This document shows positions 1 through 11,900 of a stretch of 64,000 nucleotides of DNA, piece after piece. The first letter of the stretch is position 1. Every line of letters begins with the position of its first letter. Location: contig MNCI01008581.1 of the NCBI GenBank assembly GCA_015680685.1, positions 51,670 to 115,669 on the forward strand, in the 5' to 3' direction. This stretch comes from Gnetum montanum (Eukaryota > Streptophyta > Gnetopsida > Gnetales > Gnetaceae). The notes below the pieces were generated by a model. The model saw only the letters and a program-made list of their open reading frames with translations. It had not been told where the DNA came from and ran no database searches. The position numbers and the translations under genes are program-made.

Positions 1-215
1 ATCTTAGATAACACAGCTAGACCACCTACCCTACGTCTACAGGCAACTTGATGCACCTGCCAACCGTCCCAATGTAAAAAATCAAATTCCTAGCTCTACA
101 ACTTCGTCTCTTGAAGACACACCATGCCATAGTTATCTCTATGCACAAACTCTTTCAGGACACATCGTTTGTAGGGGGTGCCTTGTCCCTTGCAATTCCA
201 TGAGAAAATCTTCAT
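1..215 (-). pseudogene. LINE ORF2 N-terminus (AP endonuclease), truncated by window edge
   Basis: The reading starts at the ATG complementary to 213-215 with [16 protein letters not shown] and continues with MVCLQETKL, the opening motifs (SWN.RG, QETK) of the apurinic endonuclease domain that nicks target DNA. Two TAG codons follow QETKL within three codons, so this copy is dead. The same opening, [10 protein letters not shown], begins ORF2 of the LINE at 25099. Confidence 0.75.
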
Positions 216-417
216 TGGCTATTGGTAGTGTGTTTGCGGTAGACTTCTTTCAAAGTCGTTTGGATTCCCAAATCAAGCTCTAGTTGGGTATGGTGACTCC
301 ACACAAGTGGAGTAGATGGTCATCCCACTTTCGTTTGATCCATTGAAACTTGAAAACCCTAGCTATTGCTGGGACCAGGCTCCAGGCCACTCGGCCAACA
401 TCATGAACAACATTAGC

Positions 418-1594
418 CTAGCTACTCGACATGCCCTTCTCCTTCCCTTGCAACAACTTTCCCTGCGACACCGACTTTAGAGGCATGTCAAAGCCACCCT
501 TTGGGCCTGGACTAGTAGGCTCCTCAGCCTTGCTAGCCACCAGAGAAGTCCCCACCCCCACTGACACATCCGTAGGGACAAGGCTCGAAACCACCTTTTG
601 TGGAGAAGGCTCCACAATCCTAGCCATTTGCCTAGCAGGAGGCACACCTCCCAAATGCCCCTTCCATTACACTTTTATCCATCCATCTGTATTCACAATT
701 TTTGTGGCCCCACTCTTTGGCACGACAAACATTCATGGAATGACTTGGCTTACAACAAAAGCGACAAGGATGACTTTTAGGTGTTGGGTCAGGAACCTGG
801 GTCAATAGGTTCTTGTATTCAACCATAATGTGTTCCTCCTTTGAAGGGAACACCAGGACAACCTCCTCAAGTAGGTGCTTCAGAGCCAAAGATCTCCAAA
901 CACAAAACCAAGCAAACCCCATGCGCTCCAAAGAAGAAGTGAATTTATCCAAAGTTATGAACTCCACAAAGAAAGCAGCAAATGATTGGATAAACTTTGG
1001 CGTCCAAGCCTCCCATAGGAGGCCTAAGACACGGATCCAAACTAGTGCCCTTGAGAATAGATTTGGATCCCAATGTGCCCTAGGCCTCCATAGCATTAAT
1101 GCCAGCCCACGGGCTCCAAAAAACCATGGCCCAACTAGTAGGACTCGATCATGATCCTCGATGTTACGAAACATAAAAAAGGAGGATGTCCTCAAAGAGG
1201 CATCTAACTCCCACGTTATCACAACCCACTTGTGAATCAATTCAAGCTTGGGCTAAACCCCCTTGGACACAAAGTGGCCAATGAAGCTATGCTCCACCAT
1301 TTGGACACCCTTCGGTGGCAAATGTTGGACCTCAAAATGCAAAAAGTTGTCTATTCAAACTGAAGACCCAAAGAAACCTTTCGACCTTCCATCATCCCAT
1401 AGGCCCTCAGTTGGGCCACATCCTCTCCACCCAACCCCTCCATCCTCACCACCATAGTCTGTGCCAATGTGCTTGGCCCCCAGGCCACCAACCTTCATTC
1501 TTGTTCCTATTCTTGCCCTAGCTTTGGCACTTGCTCCCGCTCCTGCTCCCACTCCCATTTCAAATGAATTCAACATTGTCCAGTTGTGGACCAT
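418..1594 (-). pseudogene. LINE ORF1 (DUF4283-like plus CCHC zinc knuckle), frameshifted
   Basis: ORF1 of plant L1 elements encodes an RNA-binding protein that coats the element's RNA. The longest open stretch (1240-632, 202 codons) has a DUF4283-like core, with LLVGPWFFGARGLALMLWRP at residues 34-53, and a CCHC knuckle C159-x2-C162-x4-H167-x4-C172. A different frame at 1594-1355 supplies a proline/glycine-rich N-terminal part, and a third frame at 654-418 a charged C-terminal part, so at least two frameshifts break it. The plus-strand ORFs overlapping it are shadows. The same GRPWF.GA.GLAL pattern recurs in the LINE at 24.05 kb. Confidence 0.75.
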
Positions 1595-1600
1595 CAGACT

Positions 1601-1940
1601 CCATTAAGAGTGTTTTAATAATAGGAGTGGGTTTTGATGAGTTGGTTGTGTTAGATGATTTTAGCATGGAAGAATTAGAGGAATGATTGAAAAAATGTAA
1701 AATAATTATTTATGTAGAGAATTTTCATGCAGGTCTTAATTAAAGGTTAGCCATGTAGGCTCTAGCATATGACAAAGTGGGCATGGAGATGTTTCTAACT
1801 TAGATGAAAATATCATTTTATTGATTAGCATGAATTTGCATGACCTTATGTGAAGTTTTCTATGAGAAATTTTTGATCCTATAGGCTACTCTAACTCAAA
1901 ATCAATTTATTTTCATTTTTCATTCCACATGCCTATAGAG
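1601..1940. other. No feature recognised
   Basis: AT-rich sequence between the LINE 5' end and the SINE. No coding similarity, repeat boundary or RNA gene was recognised. Confidence 0.4.
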
Positions 1941-2105
1941 TTTGAAGTGATGGTAAGGTGCTTGTTTCTCAAGTTGTAAGACCTAGGTTAGGTTTGAGCG
2001 TAGGCATAGCTACTGAAAAGAGGTTAAGCTTTTACTTATCCACCAACTCTCCCAGGACCTTGCCTTGGTGAGATGAGCATTGAACCTCTTGGTAATGATC
2101 CTTGT
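1941..2105 (+). repeat. tRNA-derived SINE, family A copy 1
   Basis: About 165 bp that aligns, with few gaps, to 48731-48885. Shared blocks include GTGATGGTAA, CTTGTTTCTCAAGTTG, CCTAGGTT and the CATCCACCA/TATCCACCA segment. An A-box-like stretch (GATGGTAAGGTGC) and a B-box-like GGTTTGAGCG are spaced as in RNA polymerase III internal promoters, so I read it as a tRNA-derived SINE rather than a functional tRNA. No cloverleaf can be closed. Confidence 0.6.
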
Positions 2106-3679
2106 TATGTCCATATAGTTTCTTTGTTTAGTTAAATAGGGCATATCTATTAGGAGTAATATTACAACTTTTTACTCTTGCCAATGCATGTCTTGTTGGT
2201 ACCATTTTGAAGAGTTTTTGTGAATTGCATTATTGGATGTTACCATTGTTCTCTGGTATATTTACTTGATTATAGCCTGCAACTTGCAATTATCTCTTCT
2301 ACAAGATTTGATTTCCAATAGATCCTGTGGATCTTCAATTTTAGTTTCAGTACATACAATACAATGATAATGATGTTGTTTAAGGTATATTGAAGCTTCA
2401 ATAAATGAATCCACGAAGTGGCAGAATGTAATTGTTGATATTTTTATTTTTATTTTAACAAATACTAATTTGACTACAAAGTCAATTCCCATTGAATTCT
2501 AGAATTAAATAAATAAAATAAAACAAATATGTAAAATCTATCAATAAGACCTCTTGCATGGCTAAGAGGACCTTCTCCAAAAGAAGGGGGAATTATCTTC
2601 CAAAGCATGTATGAGTGATAGCAAAACCTTGAGCAACAAATGACTCATGGATGACATCGAGGCTTCACCTAATAGTGGACAAAATAAGATGCCTAGATGC
2701 TCCAAGAATCACTTCCCTTGATGTAATGCATTGGCCACTACCACATAGTTGCCACATGAATCATTAGCCATAGAGGAAACTCTGAAAACCTTGAAAGAGA
2801 TACAAGAGTTCATTGAAAACATCGAGAGTAATAGCCTTGCACTGCAAGCTACGAGTTGTGAAGGTCATTGCCCACATAAGGAGCACCTCTATGGTTCTCA
2901 ACTAGGGTCTTTAGAGCCTTGCTTTTGCATTGACCTCCTTGGTACCGCCTATCCATCTCATTGATAATGACCCTCTTGCCTTTCTCAATTCTACCCCATC
3001 GAACTCTAAGAATCCTCTCCATTCGCTGCTCCTCCTTGGTCTTGTTCCTTCTTGCCCCCAAATCACATGAGGCCCCTCAGCAAACTCGCCAACCCTTGCA
3101 CTTGCTCCCCTACCCCCACATTGGCACTAACCATGTATCTTCCTTGGGCTCCATGGCCTAAGAAAACCCTCCCTTCAAATGTCCTACTATGGGTCCTACC
3201 CTCTTCAACCTTCTATTGATCAAGTGGCTACGTGTTGGAAAAGGTGGTAGTTGACCATGGATTTTTGAAGCTTTGCCAAGTTAACTTAGACACTACCACC
3301 TTGCTTCATGCAATGGTAGAGTCATTGATATGATAGTAGTCGAGGACCAAAGCATCCTTATTAGGCTAACCCATTATGATGCCTACTTGCACTTTTGAAT
3401 AGCACTTGGAACCTCTTTAGATTGGCTCTATGCATAACATGTGGGTCCTTGACCACTTTGGTTGATTGTCGCCTTTGCAATCTTTTTCTCACTATGTGCC
3501 CTATTCCCTAGCATTTTTCATCATGTTCATATTCATGGGAGTTGTCACCCAATTTTTGTTCTATATTAAGTGGTTGTTGACTCCATTGTTATTTCTTTTT
3601 GCATGGCCATGTTTATCTAAGGTCCTCACTAACTACTCAGTAGACTGTTTTTGTAGTTGTTGATCACGTAGCTGTTTCC
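2106..3679. other. Unassigned sequence left of copia remnant
   Basis: Only short uninformative ORFs are seen. The right part may be decayed internal sequence of the copia element whose RT end begins near 3680, but no motif supports this. No promoter, RNA gene or repeat boundary was identified. Confidence 0.35.
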
Positions 3680-4182
3680 TTGTATGCTGCTCAGCTGATT
3701 TCCTTATACATTTTTTTATTAGTAAAAGCTTTTTTGGGTTTCTCAAAGCTTGCAACCAAAAATTTGGATGCAACAAAGAAAATGTTGGGTATACAGATAC
3801 AAAGGGATAGTGTGCAAAGCAAGTTATGGATAAATCAAGAAGTGTGTATCAATAAAATGTTGCATCAATTTAATATTGCTTCAACAAAATTAATAAGTAC
3901 TCCCCTCACATCATGCTTTAAATTATCCAAGGAAGATTACCCTAAGATTGATGCTGATAAGAAGGTAATAATGGAATTACCATATAAATAAACATATAGA
4001 TGTGAGATATCATTGCATGAGACAAGCACTTGATGAAAAGTTTTAGATCTAAAGGAGTTCCATACAGATGAAAATGTAGCTGTTTCTGTAGAGAAATTAT
4101 GTTTTGCAAAACGAAGATAGGATTTCTAGAGACATAATTAATAAGTTTGGAAAGTAGTGTAGATTTGACTGCAAGTGGGAGG
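3680..4182 (+). pseudogene. Ty1/copia pol remnant (RT end and RNase H end, internally deleted)
   Basis: The stretch reads KMLGIQIQRD, then LWINQEVCINKMLHQFN, STPLTSCFKLSKEDYP and PYK. This is the connection between reverse transcriptase and RNase H typical of copia polyproteins (LG..I.RD, L.Q..Y....L..F.M, STPL..H.KLS). After 3991 comes FHTDENVAVSVEKL and a few codons of the RNase H C-terminus, so most of RNase H is deleted. The purine run AAGTGGGAGG at 4173-4182 sits where copia polypurine tracts precede the 3' LTR. Several stops are present and the element is inactive. Confidence 0.7.
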
Positions 4183-5865
4183 TTATTATACCATGAAGCT
4201 AAATCTCTATCCTATACTTAATTTTTTCTTACTAATTTCCTATTAAAATAACTGGTAATTGCGTCTCTTGATTTTTTGATGAATTAGTTGTAACTGGTTA
4301 TAGTTATCTATCTTTAACAGATTGTATTCATTTACCCCCGATTGATTGGGGAAGTGAGTCTGACGATAATCTTGACTATGGGATATGACTCCTATAAATC
4401 ATTTGATTGCCTGATCATGATTTTTGGGTGCTGGGTGGTGGAGGCTTTAAAAGAAAGAAAAAAAAGCAGTGGATGTACAAGACAATACCATTTAAAATTG
4501 AAGGATTTTACCACGTAAATCCTTGTTTCATATTCTATTTTCTTTTTTAGTTTTTTAGTTTGAATTTTATAGTTCTTGTTTGTTATCGTCTACACTTCTT
4601 GAATGAGACCCTTGATTGCAAGGATATGGATAGAATCATTGCGATGAATTTGAAGCGTTATATATTCATGTTGTCCATTTAAATTCAAACTGATGGCCAG
4701 AGGAAGAACATTGCTCTAGCTTCTGTATCATGTGCATCAGTGACATCATTTTTATGTGAGTACTAGTTGGGGTACACTAAGGAAAACGTTTATCGTTGAT
4801 TACGTAGTTGCAAAACATCTAGCAAAATTTTTTCAAGCATTTCGGCAAGTACAATATTCTGTAAAGTACATGGGAATTTAATGGAAATTACAAATTAAAA
4901 GACGGTTGCACTCTTGACATCACAATGACATGCATGGATAGTTAAGAATTCATATCGCAGCTATACCTGATGGTGTCAGTTCCTCTACTAGTTTATCAAA
5001 AATCAAACAGTCCTCCAAGGCTGAATTGCACCCGGTACCAAGAGTAGGAAACTGAAAATTCATCATTGGTAAACAGTTACAAGCATCATTCTTCCATGAG
5101 AGGACACACACATTACATTGAATTTTCATAATTCCTCTAATCCCAGAAACCTTTTTTTGTAAGATTCCTCCTGATTATACAGCATGAAAGAATAATGGAA
5201 AATAATAACAAACTTCTACAGAGAACAAAATACTTTCAAGAAAACATGGAACAATGTGTGGATGGACTTCAAAAGAAAGAAGACTGAATAACAGATAAAA
5301 ACATACGTAAAATATTGTTTACTGCATAGTGACAGCAAAATATGAGCAGCAATTCCAAATTCTGAACATTTTTCTTAATCACTGAAATTGTAATTTAAGT
5401 TCAGAATTTGAGAATTCATGACATAACCTTCTAAATATTAAGCATGATACGATTACGGTTCTGTCACTGAAAACAGTTGAAGTTGCCATGACGATAAATT
5501 TAGTCATAATAGTTCATGTAACGTTATATATATATAACTTCTTAAATATTATTGAAGTAGCTTGCTCTGAAGCAACTTAATTGTGTGGAAGAAAATACAT
5601 GCTTGCATCCTGAAAAGTATGTGTTGGGGAATAAATAGGGTTAGTTCAAATACATCCGTCCTCCCCATCTCTTCTCTATAAATGTCAAAAGATTGTGTGA
5701 TGACATTTTAGGGCTCAGAAGATGATGCAACCAAAGGTCATGAAGCCAGAGTGGTAGGTTGCACCATTTAGTCACCTGAAAAAGAAGGCGTTTTCTCTTC
5801 ATTTTGATGCTGCAAGATTGGGGTTTCTGTATCCTAATTGTTAAATCCTTTTTCTTTCACATCAT
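4183..5865. other. Possible copia 3' LTR start, then unassigned AT-rich sequence
   Basis: By position the sequence just after 4182 would be the 3' LTR of the copia remnant, but no second LTR is in the window to define it. Nothing else was recognised up to the LINE target-site duplication at 5866. Confidence 0.3.
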
Positions 5866-5878
5866 AACTTTGGTTCTT
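5866..5878. repeat. Target-site duplication, left copy, of LINE B
   Basis: AACTTTGGTTCTT here is repeated exactly at 8957-8969, directly after the A-rich tail of the LINE. It marks the insertion point of a 5'-truncated element. Confidence 0.85.
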
Positions 5879-7310
5879 TATAGGTTGGCGCTATTGATGC
5901 CTTGACTGGTGAGGGAGAATCAGGCAGGGTTTATGTAGGGCCGGTTCCTCCAAGATCAGGTGATCTTGTTGCTGGAAATTTTGCATTTGTTTTGGATCTC
6001 AGGTTTCCCAGGGATGTGTGTGAAGCTTGATATCAAGAAGGCTTACAATACGGTGAGTTGGAAGGTGCTGCAGGAAATCATGCTGCAGAAGGGCTTCACG
6101 TTGAAATTCGTAAATCTGTGTCTTCAAATTCAGGCGTTAGGAAGATATTCCTTTGATATTGAGGGTTGGGGTTTTGGGGTGCTTGGGAGGGGCTTTGTCA
6201 GGGGGACTTGCTATTGTTGTTGCTTTTCATTATGATGATGGACACATTGTAGGGGTACTGTGAATCGGAGGGTTTTAGTGGTGCAACAGTGGCTAGGGTG
6301 CACTACATTGCAAAGCATTACGCTGATGACACTAATTTGTTTTTGCATGTGGGTGTGCCCTAGGCGATGCTGCTCCAAAGAGCATTAGCACAGATGGAGA
6401 TAGAGCTAGGGTTGGAAGTCAATAAGGTGAAGTCAGTGCTTCACATGGTCAATACAAGGGTACAGGTGAAGGGTAGGATCTGCTAGATGTTGGGTATCTT
6501 GACTAGGATGCTACAGGATTCTTATATTGGGATGTCAGTGTTTGAGTGGAACTGGCGGCCTACATGGGCTACTCTAGTGAAGATGCTACAACGGTGGACT
6601 TAGCATTGGACAAATCGATGTTTGTCCAGAAAAGGGAAGATTCTTTTAGTGTCATCAGTGCTGATGGCTATGGCGAGGTTTACGACTTCCATGACCCAAC
6701 CTCCTATGGGAGTGGTCCAAAATATTGACTAGATCCTTTGCCATTTTGTTTGGTTGTTGGGGGGGGAGAGGGGAGGACAAGCTCCACCTCGTGTGTTGGA
6801 AAAAAAATAGCAAGGCCTAAGACTGCGAGGGGAACTGGCTTGCTGACCTTTAAAGACGAACTTATGTTGGGCTTGCAAAGGCTAGCTAACTGGCTGATGG
6901 CACAGGGGGAGAGACATGCACAGTGGATTAGCAGTGTTAGACAAAAGTACTAGCTTTGGGAGGCTAGGTCAAGGGGATCACGTTTCTAGGTGGAATTGTG
7001 TAAACATGCCACTGAGATGAGGGAGTGCGGGCTTTTGGGCAAGGCTCCCAGAGAAATAATTCAGAATAGGTACATGTTGATTGCTGGTTGGAAAGCCATA
7101 TGGAAGAGAAGATTACTAGAAAAAATTAAGGTATTCGGCTAGCTCATTGCACATAGGGCGTTGCTAGTTTGGGGTTTCTTGAGGGAGCGGGGCCTAAATA
7201 TTGACCCTTGGTGCCCATTGTGCATGAATGCTAAAGAAAATATTAATCATTTTATTTACTGCTATTCTTACATGTTGGACACTAGGAAGGTGGCCAGGCT
7301 AGTTCACTAG
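5879..7310 (+). pseudogene. LINE B ORF2: reverse transcriptase and zf-RVT, broken
   Basis: The RT core includes [17 protein letters not shown] (around 6014-6064, the D..KAYD..SW box) and HYADDTNLFLHVG (around 6318, a catalytic YADD). The thumb/connection follows as GMSVFEWNWRPTW at 6529-6568. At 7147-7300 the sequence reads AHRALLVWGFLRERGL, CPLCMNAKENINHFIYC, a canonical zf-RVT zinc-binding domain (C-x2-C ... H-x4-C). Frame changes and at least six stops interrupt the reading, so this cannot encode an active protein. Confidence 0.8.
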
Positions 7311-8640
7311 TCTAGCTGAACGGTGATGAAAAGGCAACTGCAGTTTTATGGGTGGTGTGGAGACACTGCAACAACTTGGTTTTCAGAGCCCAGAGGCTGC
7401 CGCTGCCATTTGCTGCTGCTGCTGGGCTATGCCTTTGGGAGGAGTCAACACAGGGTATGGGGCTTCATCAATATTAGGAGCTAGCAGTGTAGAAATTCAG
7501 AGGAAATGTTGAGTTGTGGTAGCTGGTCGCTAGGATTGGTTGGGTGGCACTGCTACCCAAAATCGAAGGGGTTCTAGGCCTGGCGGATGACACTTTCTTT
7601 GCAAATTGGAAGGGGGAGGGCACAATGTTCTGAGGAAAGAAAATTTTGCTGACTGAATTGGAAGTGGTAGATGTGTTGAAGGTATTGGCGGAGGGGGAGG
7701 AGATCTTGCCAGTGTTGCACAACTACGCACGCTTTTGTGAGTGAATTTTTTTGGGGCAGAATGCTGAAAATGGTTGGTGGCCATGTGCCCAGATTGGCGC
7801 TGCTGTCAGTCTAGCAAGTTGCGGTGGCACTAGATGCTAGGTTCTAGTACAGTCAAGAACTATGTTAAAACTGATGGGGGTCCATTTTGCTTTTTTGCAT
7901 TACCTAAAACATAGCATGCATGTCAATCTGCCGCGATTTTTTTTGGGTTCGCTATGGAGGCGAAGACCAAGGAAACACTCGAGGCTTATTTTGGCCTTGT
8001 GGTAGCATGGTACGCCAATTGTGCCACCAATGCCGAGTGCGGCACCTTTGTTGGTTTATAAACGATGGTGGCATCAGATTCNNNNNNNNNNNNNNNNNNN
8101 NNNGTGGGGGCAGGCAGGGGGAGAAGACCGTTTTCACCGCTAGCTAGGACTAGGAGGTGGGTGGAGAGGTTGGCTCCTTAAGGGGAGCAAGGAAGGGGCA
8201 TGTGGAGGAGTTGATGACATTGGCTAAGGTTGATGCTTTTGTGCAACATGCCATCAAGGAAGCAGCTACGCAAGCATAGGAAGCGAAAAGGGAGGTTTGT
8301 GAAGCTCGCTAGGCAGCCTGTGAGGTTGACATTTGGAGGGTAACAGATTTGGCAGAGAGGCAATGGGGGAGTTACAAGCTTCGATTTGCAGAGCCCGGCT
8401 AAGCTAGGAGGCAACACAACTGCAACTCATGAGGGATGAGCTACGTGATTAGATTCGTGCTAAAATGGAGAGGGAAGTGCAGTTGGGTACGGATAAGGCA
8501 CAACCAAATAGAGAGGCGATGTAGGTTCGAACGGGCTTGCTGCTTGGAGCTAGCTAGGGTAGATGTCAGGGGAAGATGTTGTAATGGCAGGCATTGTAGG
8601 TTTAGTTTTGGTTGCTTGGATGGTTGATTGATGTTGCTAG
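7311..8640 (+). pseudogene. LINE B ORF2 tail (globular part plus coiled coil), broken
   Basis: Beyond zf-RVT the element keeps coding character. After the N gap, around 8190-8400, one frame reads AFVQHAIKEAATQA, EAKREVCEAR and ACEVDIWRVTDLAERQW, with heptad-like Ala/Glu/Arg spacing of a coiled coil. The same tail architecture is seen in LINE C at 28.4-29.3 and 42.65-42.93 kb. Function is unknown. Stops interrupt it repeatedly. Confidence 0.5.
8082..8103. other. Assembly gap (22 Ns)
   Basis: A run of 22 N bases inside the LINE B tail. Twenty-two is probably not the true gap size. Any reading frame drawn across it is unreliable. Confidence 0.99.
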
Positions 8641-8956
8641 GGGGTGTGGGGTTCGGCTTGGGGTTTTCTGGTAATAAGGGGTTAATGTTTGTGTCATAGG
8701 GCTCTTGTGCTTGCACAAAAGTTGTGTCTGGAAATGTCTTGGAACCTTGTTTTTGGGGAGAGAGAGAGAGGGGGGTGGGGGGTGTGGTGGGAGAGAGGGA
8801 GGGGAGGGTGAGGTTTTTGGTGCTAGCACATAGAGGCCCAATTGGGTTTGTCAGGAAGGTGCCTGCACATTGAATGCAGTTTGACGAGTGTGCTGATCCC
8901 ATATGTACATATTTTATTTTTCTAATGTATATTGAATTTTTTTCAAAAAAGAAAAA

Positions 8957-8969
8957 AACTTTGGTTCTT
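8957..8969. repeat. Target-site duplication, right copy, of LINE B
   Basis: AACTTTGGTTCTT, an exact copy of 5866-5878, immediately after the A-rich LINE tail. Confidence 0.85.
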
Positions 8970-11900
8970 GATAAAGAACTATGCCATAATATAAACTAAG
9001 ACTTTTTTTTTTGTTTTTTGTTTTGAAAAGGCCAAGCCAATTATAGTACAAATGAAAAGATGTCCAGATGGGGCTCAAAACCCCCTCCCTAGGAAGAGGA
9101 GGGAAACCCCCAATGAAGGAGGAACAACAGAGAAAGCAAAATAGGGGAGGGGAATCCCCAAGTAGTTAACAAAAAATAAAAAAATTTGAGCAACCTGATG
9201 GACTATTAAAGTAGGCACCTGAGAGCCTCATATTGCATTCATAACCAAAAATCATAAAAAAAAAAACCATGAAATTTGAGACAAAAAGCCCCACAAAAAT
9301 GACTAAATAATTTTGTTGATACAAACCAGTGGAATATTTTATATGTCTAACAAAACATGGGGAGAAGAAATTCAACACAAGACTTGCTTAGGTTCAGATT
9401 GAAAAAAAAGACGCAAGGAATTGAACCTGACACTTCAATTAGCTCAACATAAGCCAACATTTTTTTGAAAACATAGAACCAAAATAAGGCAGTTATCAAG
9501 GAGTTTTGAAATGAAAGAATTTGTTGTAGAAAAGAGGGGAAAGTGTGGGAGAAAGAGAAAAAGGAAACAATATGAAATGTAGGTAAAACAAGATGAAATT
9601 CTTAGACAATACCAACATAGAAAGAGGGAGAAAATAGAAAAACCAAGAAAAATTTTTCAACAACAATAAGAATAGCACTCAAGGAAATTTAGCCCAAATA
9701 ATTGCATCCTAGTAATCCAGTAATGAAGCTAGGCATGAAACAATAGGAACTTCTGCAGGGAAGGCAACACCTAAAGGCTAGTTTGAAGCATGCTTTGAGA
9801 GCCCATAAGAGTAGAACAAGTTGGATGTAGGATTCTTCCCTTGTTTGAGAATTATCATCTTCCAAAATCTTTTTGTATCCCGATTTGTTTGAACTTGAAC
9901 CTTGTTCTTTTTAGTTACTAGATTATTGAATCCTTGTTCTTGTTGGATCTCTCTACCTGTTGTTGCACCCTCAAGCCTAATTAATGTAGATAAGATGTAG
10001 TGTACATATGACCTTAGTACTCTATCAAATACTTTAACTGGTTTTAAAGCTTATATATATTTGTGGATGTGTCTAATGCTTCTAAGTAATATGAAAACTT
10101 TTGATTGGGTGACATAAGTAAGTTTACTATTTATTTTTAATTGTTTATTATTTTAAGTTTTAAAAATATATATTGATGAATGAGCATAGCAAAGTCTAAC
10201 ATTATTTTAGAATAATACAATAAAATTAATGTAATGTGCATCTGTAATACCCATTCATAGGGAGTAAGAGCTTGCACCCGAAGCCCCCTAGAAAGAATGC
10301 TAGTTGAAAGAAGAAAATGCCCAGGTGGCTTTCTTTCTACAACAATCAACTAACTAACATTAACCTATAAAACTAAAATGAAATCAACAATGCCTAGATC
10401 TAGCTCTGAACAGGTCAATCAATATTAATTTTAAGAATTAAGAGATAATTTTATAAAGAAATAGCCATAGTAAAATATTTGTGCAAGATACATTAGATTT
10501 AAAAAAATCAAACTTTTTATTATTCAACCTAGAAAGAAATATCTAATCAGGATCATTTACACATTTGTAAACCAAAGAAATGATTACAAAAGCAGATAAA
10601 TTAATAATCTCATATTTGTTCAATCACATAATAATATTTTATAATTTCCAGCAACACACAAAATAAGATCATCTAAATTTAACTCTTGTAACCATTTTAC
10701 CATAATCATTTAATTAAGAAATTCATATGTTCAACAACAGAGAATAAATAAATCTCAACCATAAATTAACATCCTAGGTTTTCCCCCACTCCAACTTATA
10801 GAAAGATATCAAAATTAGACTTGAGAAGGTATAGGAAAAAAAAAGTATAATTCAAGATTCAAACCCAAGATTTATGCATTCAAATGGGGAGGGTTCATCA
10901 ACCAAATTCCAACCAAAATGCAAGGATTCAACAATTTTAAAACATTCACAATTATCGATGGGCCCAAGAATACTCTCACTTTCTGCCGACAGTACCAATC
11001 TTCATATCAGGGATCCTTGTCCCCTGTTGGCAATCTTTTGCCAAAAAATGCCCCAAATAGTTATGGGTGTTTTTGAATCATTACAGAAACAACTCTCATC
11101 CAAGTCATTTAGGTGTGAGAGTGCAAAGGATAGGCGGAGAGATCCAAAAAACAGTATTAAAAGTTTCAAAAATCTAAGCTTACAACAACAATCTTGATAT
11201 TTTCATACAAGCATTGTGAAGGTGGTTAGACAAACAAGAAGAGAGAAGTTTGAGAAAATCAGCCCTTGCTGGCCATTATCAAACATAACAGAGATGGATC
11301 ATGTTACCTCCTTGCTTAGATATCTTGTTTACTAGGAGGAATTATCAGAATATTGGATTGGTATGCGACACTTGTTTTCTTTCTCCTTGCTATCTCTTGT
11401 AGTAGCGATAGTTTTCTCTTCCTTCTCAGCCACACTCCCTATTGCTGTATCCCTTTTTTTGTTTTGCTCAACTACTTTTGCCTTATGTGTGTTTGTTTTC
11501 CTCTCCTCCTCTTCCTATTTGTAGGTGGAATAAGTGATAATGGATGGTTTCTTGTAACTGACTTCGTGGGGACTGTTCATACTTTTTGCTTTATTTTTAA
11601 AGTTCTTTCTCTCTTTTTTTCCAGCAATGGGTCATGAGTTCAATTCTCTTCATGATCACTATAAAAAAATTAATAAAATATGTATATTCACATGTTGCAG
11701 GTTCAATTCCTAAATCAACAATTTTTGATATTTCAGAATTTAGATTTTGCTAGATCTTAGATTCAATTCCTCTTGATAATTACAAAACATTTCAGCATAA
11801 TATCTATCTCTTTATGATTTAGAATTGTCATAAGATGAAAGGAAAGAGTTTTCAAAATAGATTCATGATAAGGGTAGTTCAAGATACATAATCAAATAAG

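Larger units (their letters stand above)
1..1600 (-). mobile_element. L1-type LINE, 5' part (ORF1 and start of ORF2)
   Basis: Read on the minus strand this is the 5' portion of a plant L1-type non-LTR retrotransposon. A decayed ORF1 (about 1594 to 418) is followed by the start of ORF2 at 215. The ORF order and both domain signatures match the LINE at 23.5-29.3 kb. The element runs off the left edge, so its 3' end and poly(A) are not visible, and the 5' edge near 1600 is estimated from loss of coding similarity. No target-site duplication could be placed. It is not autonomous: ORF1 is frameshifted and ORF2 has stops within the first 60 codons. Confidence 0.8.
5879..8956 (+). mobile_element. 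LINE B, 5'-truncated L1-type element
   Basis: About 3.1 kb bounded by an exact 13-bp direct repeat (5866-5878 and 8957-8969) and ending in an A-rich tail (8944-8958). The first bases already read as the middle of ORF2 reverse transcriptase in a broken frame (LVRENQAGFM, then QDQVILLLEI), so the copy was 5'-truncated at insertion. RT, a zf-RVT domain and a coiled-coil tail follow in order. Many TAG/TAA/TGA codons make it a fossil. It is related to LINE C at 23.5 kb: [17 protein letters not shown] here against [17 protein letters not shown] there. Confidence 0.85.

Noticed and set aside
632-780. Plus-strand ORFs overlapping the LINE ORF1
   Set aside because: Complement of the zinc-knuckle coding strand; no domain of their own.
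5700-5960. Apparent plus-strand exon pair (GSEDDATKGHEARV, then an acceptor TTCTTTATAG and VGAIDALTGEGESGRVYVG)
   Set aside because: The second part begins exactly after the 13-bp TSD, and in another frame it reads LVRENQAGFM / QDQVILLLEI, that is LINE RT. It is the truncated LINE start, not a gene.
8441-8902. 153-codon minus-strand Pro-rich ORF
   Set aside because: Antisense shadow of the G-rich LINE B 3' region.
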